From a bacterium (GTDB lineage: Bacteria > Vulcanimicrobiota > Xenobia > RGZZ01), in NCBI GenBank assembly GCA_021782195.1, contig JAJXVI010000232.1, positions 1 through 5,223 of the forward strand: DNA of 5,223 bases, written 5' to 3'. A program made the position numbers and the translations under genes. Numbering within the stretch: the stretch's first letter is position 1; every line of letters starts with the position of its first letter. The notes under the pieces were generated by a model. The model saw nothing but the letters and a program-made list of their open reading frames with translations, was not told the origin of the DNA and did no database searches. Positions 1 through 5,223 of the stretch are shown here, piece after piece.

Positions 1-1
1 G

Positions 2-1225
2 GTCAACTCGGTGGACTACGATGACTACATCGGTCGCGTTGCCATCGGTCGCGTGCATCGTGGCCGCCTTACCTCGGGCATGCAGGTTGTGGTCGGGCGT
101 GATGGCCAGCCCTGGCGTCGCGGGAAGATAGCACAGTTATTTGCATTCGACGGCCTCAAGCGCGCCGAGATTTCCGAGGCCGAGGCCGGGGATATCGTGG
201 CGGTCGCCGGACTTGAAGGCGTCATGATCGGGGAGACGATTTCCGATCATGAAACTGCAGAGGCACTGCCCGCTGTACGCGTGGACGAGCCTGCCCTGTC
301 AATGGTGTTCCAGGTCAACGACAGCCCGCTTGCCGGTCGAGACGGCCGCTGGGTGACGTCGCGCCATCTTCGCGAGCGGTTGATGCGCGAAGTAGAGCGC
401 AACATCGCGTTGCGCGTGGAGGAGCTTCCCGAGTCGGAAGGCGTGGTCGGTGCGTTCAACGTCTGTGGGCGTGGCGAACTGCACCTCTCGATCCTGATCG
501 AGACCATGCGCCGTGAGGGCTATGAAGTTGCAGTTTCGCGTCCTCGCGTCCTTACGCGCGAGATCGACGGAGTGCTTCAGGAGCCGATGGAGACGCTCTT
601 CGTCGACATTCCCGAGGCGTATCTGGGTGCCGTGATGGAGGCGCTCGGGCCGCGTTATGCGCAGTTGCACAAGATGTCCCACCCGGCGGCTGGTTCGCTG
701 CGGCTCGAGTTCGTGGTTCCAGCACGCGGCCTGATCGGATTCCGATCGCAGTTGCTTACGGTCACGCGTGGATATGGCACCATGAACCACCTCTCCGCAG
801 GCTATGCACCGTGGTGCGGTGACATTCCCGACCGCACGCGAGGGGCTCTGGTGGCTTCTGAAGACGGGCTGGCAACCGCGTACGCCATGAACAACCTCCA
901 GGACCGCGGTCGGTTCTTCGTGGACCCGCAGACCCAGGTGTATCGTGGCATGATCGTTGGGGAACACTCGCGCGAGACCGACCTGGAAGTCAACATTGCG
1001 AAGAAGAAGCACGTCACCAACATGCGTAGTTCCAATTCGGAGGAGGCCGTGCGTCTCGATCCTCCGCAGATCTTCTCGCTTGAAGAGGCGATCGAGTGGA
1101 TTGGCGACGACGAGCTTGTCGAGGTCACGCCGAAGACCATCCGCATGCGCAAGATGCTTCTCGACCCGGCCGCACGCTTGCGCGCATTGAAGGCACGAGA
1201 GGCCCGCGAACGCGTTTCCGCCTGA
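2..1225 (+). CDS. typA: TypA/BipA ribosome-associated translational GTPase, C-terminal part (5' partial)
   Basis: This is the last 407 codons of TypA/BipA, a cytoplasmic EF-G-like GTPase that binds the ribosome and supports 50S assembly and stress or low-temperature growth (family knowledge). The reading frame is open to the window edge and begins within the domain II beta-barrel (VNSVDYDDYIGRVAIGR). Numbering from the GTG at base 11, an EF-G domain III-like module follows at about residues 95-185, with the hallmark GRGELHLSILIETMRREG. An EF-G domain V-like module at about 190-265 contains VPARGLIGFRS. The TypA-specific C-terminal domain at about 270-390 contains NNLQDRGRFF, VGEHSRETDLEVN, TNMRSS and DDELVEVTPKTIRMRK. 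These blocks separate TypA from EF-G and LepA. Full-length TypA is about 600-615 residues, so the N-terminal GTPase domain of roughly 200 residues is missing only because of the window boundary. The GTG at base 11 is internal and not a real start. No frameshift or internal stop is seen. Identification is secure. Confidence 0.97.
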   Translation, partial: VNSVDYDDYIGRVAIGRVHRGRLTSGMQVVVGRDGQPWRRGKIAQLFAFDGLKRAEISEAEAGDIVAVAGLEGVMIGETISDHETAEALPAVRVDEPALSMVFQVNDSPLAGRDGRWVTSRHLRERLMREVERNIALRVEELPESEGVVGAFNVCGRGELHLSILIETMRREGYEVAVSRPRVLTREIDGVLQEPMETLFVDIPEAYLGAVMEALGPRYAQLHKMSHPAAGSLRLEFVVPARGLIGFRSQLLTVTRGYGTMNHLSAGYAPWCGDIPDRTRGALVASEDGLATAYAMNNLQDRGRFFVDPQTQVYRGMIVGEHSRETDLEVNIAKKKHVTNMRSSNSEEAVRLDPPQIFSLEEAIEWIGDDELVEVTPKTIRMRKMLLDPAARLRALKAREARERVSA

Positions 1226-1242
1226 CCCGTACGCGGGCGGGG

Positions 1243-1305
1243 CGCATTTGCGGTTGTCGCGCTTGTCGCGGTATTGCCGGTTGTCTCGGCATTGGGGGTT
1301 GTCGC
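1243..1305. repeat. Degenerate 9/18-nt tandem repeat in the typA-pilin spacer
   Basis: The spacer after typA can be read as back-to-back 9-mers: cgcatttgc, ggttgtcgc, gcttgtcgc, ggtattgcc, ggttgtctc, ggcattggg, ggttgtcgc. Two unit types recur. One resembles ggyattgss and the other is ggttgtcgc (two exact copies, at 1252-1260 and 1297-1305). From 1270 they alternate, giving an 18-nt higher-order period. The array decays into less similar sequence after 1306. It lies outside any supported gene. A reading frame crosses it but shows no recognisable protein. The function is unknown; it could be a slippage-derived relic or a protein-binding array. Confidence 0.55.
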
Positions 1306-1353
1306 AATGTCAGATTCGGTGTCTTCGCGCTCACGTTTCGCACGAGACTTCGC

Positions 1354-1378
1354 GTCGCCTGGTCCTGTGCCAGGCGAC
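1354..1378. other. Perfect 9-bp inverted repeat (hairpin) between typA and the pilin pair
   Basis: GTCGCCTGG at 1354-1362 is exactly complementary to CCAGGCGAC at 1370-1378, with a 7-nt loop (tcctgtg). The 7-mer GACTTCG occurs both just before it (1346-1352) and at its right edge (1376-1382). No T-run follows on either strand, so this is not a canonical intrinsic terminator. It may still act as a transcript-end stabiliser for typA, a weak or factor-assisted terminator, or a leader structure of the pilin transcript, about 50 bases upstream of its start codon. Confidence 0.6.
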
Positions 1379-1428
1379 TTCGACAATGGGGTTGCTTCGT
1401 TTGGCGCGGTGGGCGATGATGACCATGG

Positions 1429-2913
1429 ATGATGTTGCGTAGAAGAAAACGGGGACTTGCCCTCGTCATTGTCATGCTGGTCATGATGGTGCTGATGATC
1501 GCTGCGTTTCTGGTGGCTGGAAACGTGTCCTCTGCCCTTGATTTTGCGTCGGCCAGGATGGGAAACCAGGCGGCAAGAGCGGCTGCGGGGGCGGGTATCG
1601 AGGACGCTCTGTGTCAGTTGAAGGCCAACTGGAACTGGAGCGCGGGATTTTCGACAAAGAGCCTGCCGACGACGGGCTACACCTACGCGGTGACGGTGAC
1701 CAACAATGTGGGTGGAAAGTCCGGTGTCGTGGCCGCCGACGGTACGACGGTCCCGCCGGGTTGCGTGTACCTGGTCTCGGTCGGTCACGCCGGAGGGTAC
1801 CACCGGACGGTCGCTCTCTTTTGCAGGTCCGGCCAGCCACTCTATCGCCCCTTTACGTTTGCCGTGTTTGGTACCTCCGTTGCCAGCAGTGCGGTCGCCT
1901 TCACGAACGGTGGTGTCGTTGATGCACTCGGGAGTGCTTCTGCCGTTTCCTCAGGATCAAGCGCGTCTGTGTCTGCAATGCCTGGGCCTGCGGTTGCGCG
2001 AGGAGCCGTCGGAGCGAACGGTTCGGTGCTCCTCTCAGGTGGGGCGATTGCCAGGGGAGGAGTATATGCGGCTGGCAACGTGACCGTTGACGGCGGACTG
2101 GTGAACGGGAGTGTCGTCGCCAACACCCTTACCCTGCAAGGGGGGGCGACGGTGGCCGGTAACGTGCGCGCAGTGACACTTGACAATCCTGGGGGTACCA
2201 TTACCGGGACAGCCACAGCACACACCTTCTCGAACTCGGGGGGGGTGTCTGGCAGCCAGGATCAGGAGGTCGTTGCGACGTTGCCCGTTCTCTTGGCTCC
2301 CCCTGTTGACGCCACATACCGTACCTCCAACAGCAACACCAGCATTTCCTCCAGCTTTCTCCCACCCACGGCGTCTTCAACCGCAGTCAGCGAGACGGCA
2401 GACCGTACAGACGGTCAAGATGGCACGACGTCATCGGGTACTTCTCCCGATCTGACGATCGGGGACGGCCAGAAAGTCAGTGTCAGCGCCGGCACGTATT
2501 ATTTTCACAATGTGGTTATTTCTGGTAGTGGCCGGTTTACCGTGGCGAACGGTCCCGTGGTGCTCTACGTTTCCGGGGCCATCACAACCTCGGAGGACGG
2601 AGGCTTTGTCAACAGCACGGGCGTGGCTTCCAACTTCCAGATCTATTCCTCAGACACCGCCACCATCGCTACGACGGGAGCTCCTGCAATCTCGCTTTCG
2701 ACAGGCGATTCTCTTTCTGCGGTCATCTACTGTCCACAGGGAGATGTCACGTTGAGCGGCTCATCGTTTGTCGGTGCTATCGTGGCTGCGTCTTTCACCG
2801 ATAGCGGAGGGACGCCGATTCACTACGATCCGGCGCTCGGGAATCTGACGGGTACGCTGGGACAGACCTCATCCAGCACAAGCGCGATCGTGCTGAGCTG
2901 GGACGCCCATTGA
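1429..2913 (+). CDS. PilX-like minor pilin with long beta-repeat body (DUF7305-like C-terminal region)
   Basis: This 494-residue protein opens with a prepilin-like signal. A basic tip (MMLRRRKRG) and probable cleavage after Gly9 precede a hydrophobic, Met-rich helix at residues 10-31, as in PilX or GspK-type minor pilins. The usual Glu at mature position +5 is replaced by Ile. Residues 40-66 continue as a probable amphipathic helix. Residues 80-135 look like a small beta domain. Residues 145-275 hold short Gly/Val/Ala repeats (SGGAIARGGVYAAGNVTVDG and similar), suggesting a beta-helix-like fold. A Ser/Thr-rich linker spans about 298-345. The C-terminal region at 350-470 (SAGTYYFHNVVISGSG, GPVVLYVSGAI, AVIYCPQGDVTLSGSSFVGA, IHYDPAL) matches my recollection of the DUF7305 pattern paired with PilX N-termini. 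It is likely exported and assembled into a pilus or pseudopilus tip, possibly as an adhesin (inference). ATG 1429 is followed at once by ATG 1432; either may initiate, and the Shine-Dalgarno is weak. Four Cys residues (62, 112, 132, 435) are present. Confidence 0.8.
   Translation: MMLRRRKRGLALVIVMLVMMVLMIAAFLVAGNVSSALDFASARMGNQAARAAAGAGIEDALCQLKANWNWSAGFSTKSLPTTGYTYAVTVTNNVGGKSGVVAADGTTVPPGCVYLVSVGHAGGYHRTVALFCRSGQPLYRPFTFAVFGTSVASSAVAFTNGGVVDALGSASAVSSGSSASVSAMPGPAVARGAVGANGSVLLSGGAIARGGVYAAGNVTVDGGLVNGSVVANTLTLQGGATVAGNVRAVTLDNPGGTITGTATAHTFSNSGGVSGSQDQEVVATLPVLLAPPVDATYRTSNSNTSISSSFLPPTASSTAVSETADRTDGQDGTTSSGTSPDLTIGDGQKVSVSAGTYYFHNVVISGSGRFTVANGPVVLYVSGAITTSEDGGFVNSTGVASNFQIYSSDTATIATTGAPAISLSTGDSLSAVIYCPQGDVTLSGSSFVGAIVAASFTDSGGTPIHYDPALGNLTGTLGQTSSSTSAIVLSWDAH
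2238..2245 (+). repeat. G8 homopolymer inside the PilX-like gene
   Basis: Eight consecutive G encode Gly-Gly and the start of a Val codon near residues 271-273, in the beta-repeat region. A G7 run lies about 90 bases upstream at 2140-2146. Gain or loss of one G would shift the frame and remove the C-terminal half of the protein. Such tracts drive phase variation in other surface-protein genes (established). Here it is only a possibility, because a G7 run also occurs in the transporter gene at 3799-3805. Confidence 0.7.
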
Positions 2914-3335
2914 TGGCGATGTCGCACTGCAGCTTCCGACCACCTGGCCGTCGTGCGCGAGGTTTTTCCCTGGTAGAAATACTGGTTGCCTTCTTTCTGC
3001 TGGGGGTCGCCATCATTGTAACGCTCTCCATCCTCTCAGGATCCGCTCGCGCCGAGCACGGCTCACGCCTTGATCTCGCGGCGGCCCTGGCTGCGCAGGC
3101 GGGCCTGGACCAGGAGGTCCGGTTGCCGTTCGCCAGTGTCGCGTCGGTGCCTCTTTCAACCTCGACCGTCTCGTTCGGACAGCGTGGTGAGGAGGAGAAG
3201 GTCGTCCTCTCAACCGTGGTGACCGTGAGCAGCGTCTCTTCCACCTGCAAGGATGTGGTGGTCACGGTCACCTGGACCGACGACGGGCGTGCGCGCAACT
3301 ACACGTTGGAGACGCTGGTCTCAAACGTACCCTGA
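2913..3335 (+). CDS. PilV/GspI-like minor pilin with type IV prepilin N-terminus
   Basis: This 140-residue protein has a textbook class III (prepilin peptidase) signal. A basic leader ending RRARG is followed by FSLVEILVAFFLLGVAII, with cleavage expected after Gly17, N-methylated Phe at +1 and the conserved Glu at +5. The helix at residues 18-43 would anchor the subunit in the inner membrane and then pack in the filament core. The small C-terminal domain is beta-rich and ends with VVVTVTWTDDGRARNYTLETLV, resembling the last strands of PilV-type minor pilins. Only two Cys occur (residue 6 in the leader and 112). I place the start at ATG 2913, which overlaps the upstream TGA by one base. A TTG at 2910 and an in-frame ATG at 2919 are alternatives. 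GGGA at 2900-2903 may serve as ribosome binding site. The overlap implies co-translation with the PilX-like gene. Assignment to PilV rather than GspI is tentative; the prepilin identity is firm. Confidence 0.88.
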   Translation: MAMSHCSFRPPGRRARGFSLVEILVAFFLLGVAIIVTLSILSGSARAEHGSRLDLAAALAAQAGLDQEVRLPFASVASVPLSTSTVSFGQRGEEEKVVLSTVVTVSSVSSTCKDVVVTVTWTDDGRARNYTLETLVSNVP

Positions 3336-3385
3336 ATCGTCCGGCAGGACGCAGGTGGGCTGGCATCCAAGGGTGGGGTCGACCT

Positions 3386-3411
3386 CTGGCTTCCGCCGAA
3401 CGGAACGCCAG
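3386..3411 (+). promoter_or_regulatory. Strong leader hairpin directly upstream of the transporter's ribosome binding site
   Basis: CTGGCTTCCG at 3386-3395 pairs with CGGAA (3401-3405) and GCCAG (3407-3411). This gives a 10-bp stem with one bulged C at 3406 and a 5-nt loop (ccgaa). It ends five bases before the AGGAG Shine-Dalgarno. No T-tract follows, so it is not a standard intrinsic terminator. It may separate the pilin and transporter transcripts, stabilise a processed mRNA end, or control access to the ribosome binding site. A smaller 5-bp hairpin (CGTCC/GGACG, 3338-3351) sits just after the pilin stop codon. Confidence 0.55.
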
Positions 3412-3416
3412 CAAGC

Positions 3417-3421
3417 AGGAG
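3417..3421 (+). promoter_or_regulatory. Shine-Dalgarno that fixes the GTG start of the transporter
   Basis: AGGAG lies six bases before GTG 3428. No such site precedes the in-frame ATG at 3470 (upstream sequence is CCGCCCGATCCGCCC), so the GTG is preferred and adds 14 residues before that Met. Confidence 0.8.
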
Positions 3422-3427
3422 TTGCCC

Positions 3428-5223
3428 GTGTCCGACACCCGTGAGACCGTTTCGCCGCCCGATCCGCCCATGTCCCCGTATCGAGAGTATACGGAGATCA
3501 ATGCCTACGTTGTTTTCTGGGGGCTTGTTTTTGCAGCCCTCTTCGCCCTTGCCGTTGGCTATCTGTGCCTCAAGATCGGGCAGACCGTCGACGCGTTCGC
3601 GCCGGTATCGGTGCTTGCAATGGGGATGGCGGCACTCCTTCGGCGCAAGGACGCCTTTCCCGAGAACGTACACATCCAGGCCATTGCGAGCGCAGGCACC
3701 AACATCCTCGGTGGCGCCATGTTCATTGTTCCGGCATTTTTCATCCTGAAGATGAACCATCAGGTGAGCTATTTTCAAATGGCGGTCCCCATCGTTCTGG
3801 GGGGGCTCCTGGGCGTGTTGATCAGCACCGTCTTTCGTCGCTACTTCTGCGAGGAGATGCATCACGCGTATCCGTTCCCGTCCGGACGAGCAGCCGCCGA
3901 GGTGCTAACCTCAGGCGAGGGAAACAAGGCGCGTCTCATGGTCTTGAGCGGCGTTGCGGCACTGGCCTACGACTTCATCCTGAACAGTTTCGGGTGGTGG
4001 CAGGAAGTGCTTTCCACCACCACGTTCAAAGCGGGTCAAGTGATGGCCGAACAGTACAAACTGGTTTTCAGCCTCGACAACGACGCGGCGCTTCTTGGCA
4101 TCGGCTATTTCACGGGGTTGCGCTACGCGGCTATCATCACCGCCGGGTCGTTTTTCTCCTGGTACGTCTGTCTCCCGATCGTCTACTACCTCGGAGGCGA
4201 TCATCCCATGATCGTGCATGGCAAGCAGATACTCCTGGCCAACGCGTCGCTTTCCGACGTGTTTGGTGCATACGTTCGGCACGTGGGCATCGGAATGCTT
4301 GCCATGGCCGGCATCATCGGCCTGCTGTCGATGTCTCGCGTAATCGGGCGGGTTGCCCGTACCGCCCTGGGGGATCTGCTGACGAACCACGCGGACAGGC
4401 GTGGCCCGACGCTTCGCACTCAGGCCGATATTCCCACGGGCGTGCTGGTCGTGGGGATCGTGCTGTGCGCCCTCGCCTTCACGGTCTTCTTTCACGTGTG
4501 TTTCTCCCACAGTCTTCTGCAGACGCTGCTGGCGCTTGCCATCGTGCTGGTGTTCGCTCTGTTGCTGTCGGTGGTGGGGATCAGTTCCATTGCGTTCACG
4601 GGGAGCGAGCCCGTATCAGGCATGACAATCTTCATGATTGTGGTGGGGGCTGTGGCCATGGGCGCAGCCGGTCTGCGTGGCACTGATGGCACCATCGCCA
4701 TCCTGATGATGGCGGCGTTCCTCTGTACCGCGCTGGGCGTGGCCGGGAACTTCATGTCGGAGCTGAAGGTGGCTCACCTGCTTGGCGCCACGCCGCGCAA
4801 GATGCAGACCTGGCAGCTGGTGTCGTGTACGCTGTCAGCCGTGCTCTCGGTGGGGGTCATCGTAATGCTCGACCACGCGTACGGTTTTGTGGGTGAGCAC
4901 GCACTGGCAGCGCCCCAGGCCAACGCCATGGCGGCCATCGCAAGGCCGTTGATGGAAGGGGGCTCCTCCCCGTGGCCGTTGTACCTTGCCGGCGCGTTCG
5001 GGGCTGTCGTGCTGTGGATGTGCGATGTACCCCCGCTGGCGTTCGCGCTCGGCGCCTACCTGCCGATGGAGATCAACACGCCGCTCCTGGTGGGCGGTCT
5101 CATCGCGCACTTCGTGTCGCGGAGCAGTTCGGACCGACAGGAGCGTGCTCGTCGGCATTCGCAGGGCGAGACGATCGCTTCCGGTCTCATTGCCGGCGGC
5201 GCCCTGGGGGGCCTGTTCAGCGC
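3428..5223 (+). CDS. OPT-family oligopeptide/metal-chelate transporter (3' partial)
   Basis: From GTG 3428 the frame stays open for 598 codons to the window edge. It encodes a polytopic inner-membrane protein of the OPT superfamily, which imports small peptides or metal-chelate complexes, generally with protons (family knowledge). After a short Pro-rich cytoplasmic N-terminus, the first helix ends in the typical ALAVGYLCLKIGQTV (residues 40-54). Further marks are YPFPSGRAAAEVL (148-160), the counterpart of the family's YPxGxAxAEVL block, and SEPVSGMTI (393-401), where many homologues have NPVSGMT. The late blocks NFMSELKVAHLLGATPRKMQ (441-460) and LAFALGAYLPMEINTPLLVG (537-556), then ASGLIAGGALGG (584-595), are also characteristic. 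I count roughly 14-15 hydrophobic segments. Bacterial members are commonly about 600-680 residues, so only the last helices and tail should be missing. Substrate cannot be inferred. It lies 92 bp after the pilin gene and probably has its own expression control. Confidence 0.95.
   Translation, partial: MSDTRETVSPPDPPMSPYREYTEINAYVVFWGLVFAALFALAVGYLCLKIGQTVDAFAPVSVLAMGMAALLRRKDAFPENVHIQAIASAGTNILGGAMFIVPAFFILKMNHQVSYFQMAVPIVLGGLLGVLISTVFRRYFCEEMHHAYPFPSGRAAAEVLTSGEGNKARLMVLSGVAALAYDFILNSFGWWQEVLSTTTFKAGQVMAEQYKLVFSLDNDAALLGIGYFTGLRYAAIITAGSFFSWYVCLPIVYYLGGDHPMIVHGKQILLANASLSDVFGAYVRHVGIGMLAMAGIIGLLSMSRVIGRVARTALGDLLTNHADRRGPTLRTQADIPTGVLVVGIVLCALAFTVFFHVCFSHSLLQTLLALAIVLVFALLLSVVGISSIAFTGSEPVSGMTIFMIVVGAVAMGAAGLRGTDGTIAILMMAAFLCTALGVAGNFMSELKVAHLLGATPRKMQTWQLVSCTLSAVLSVGVIVMLDHAYGFVGEHALAAPQANAMAAIARPLMEGGSSPWPLYLAGAFGAVVLWMCDVPPLAFALGAYLPMEINTPLLVGGLIAHFVSRSSSDRQERARRHSQGETIASGLIAGGALGGLFS

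Noticed and set aside
299..1012. A 237-codon open frame on the minus strand within typA
   Set aside because: It is fully antisense to strongly conserved TypA domains; its His/Arg-rich product resembles no family and it has no independent support.
1354..1382. Intrinsic terminator for typA
   Set aside because: The stem is good but there is no T-run after it on either strand, so I list it only as a hairpin.
1226..1428. Sigma-70-type promoter for the pilin pair
   Set aside because: TTG-containing hexamers occur because of the repeats, but none has a convincing -10 element at proper spacing.
1248..1442. A possible 64-codon gene in the spacer, starting at a TTG and overlapping the PilX-like start
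   Set aside because: It has no ribosome binding site, no recognisable protein, and much of it is the degenerate nucleotide repeat and the hairpin.
802..1803. A 333-codon open frame on the minus strand
   Set aside because: It runs antisense to typA and the start of the PilX-like gene. Its product is Ser/Arg/Thr-rich low complexity with no recognisable domain, typical of antisense frames in GC-rich DNA.
2035..2225. Bactofilin gene suggested by the Gly/Val repeat pattern
   Set aside because: The repeats are embedded in a longer protein with a prepilin-like N-terminus and no bactofilin domain boundaries; the resemblance is limited to a shared beta-helical style.
3565..4686. A 373-codon open frame on the plus strand
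   Set aside because: It is out of frame with the OPT transporter, whose conserved motifs run through the same bases; the product is Arg/Gly/His-rich, as expected of a shifted frame.

Overview
The window is a moderately GC-rich bacterial fragment, about 60% G+C by eye, with four protein-coding genes, all on the + strand and tightly packed. The outer two run off the window edges. The two central genes carry prepilin-type N-termini (a basic stretch, then glycine, then a hydrophobic helix), which points to a bacterium with a type IV pilus or type II secretion-like machine. The phylum cannot be fixed from this sequence. PVC-group, deltaproteobacterial-type and Armatimonadota-like lineages are all plausible, and I would not choose among them without a tree of the TypA protein.

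Layout: (1) 2-1225 is the C-terminal two thirds of typA/bipA, a ribosome-associated translational GTPase; its GTPase domain lies upstream of the window. (2) 1226-1428 is a non-coding spacer with a degenerate 9/18-nt tandem repeat and a perfect 9-bp hairpin. (3) 1429-2913 encodes a 494-residue PilX-like minor pilin with a long Gly/Ser/Thr/Val-rich beta-repeat body. (4) 2913-3335 encodes a 140-residue PilV/GspI-like minor pilin that overlaps the preceding stop codon in a TGATG arrangement. (5) 3336-3427 is a short leader with a strong hairpin just before a Shine-Dalgarno sequence. (6) 3428-5223 is a nearly complete OPT-family (oligopeptide/metal-chelate) transporter, open at the window end.

The two pilin-like genes almost certainly form a translationally coupled pair and probably act together as minor components of a pilus or pseudopilus. 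No assembly ATPase, platform protein, secretin or prepilin peptidase is in the window, so they must borrow a machine encoded elsewhere. The flanking typA and OPT genes look like unrelated housekeeping and transport functions. I see no phage, transposon, CRISPR or RNA gene. The most interesting material is the large beta-repeat minor pilin with its poly-G tracts, the hairpin leader of the transporter, and the repeat/hairpin spacer behind typA. None of it is clear evidence for a new system.
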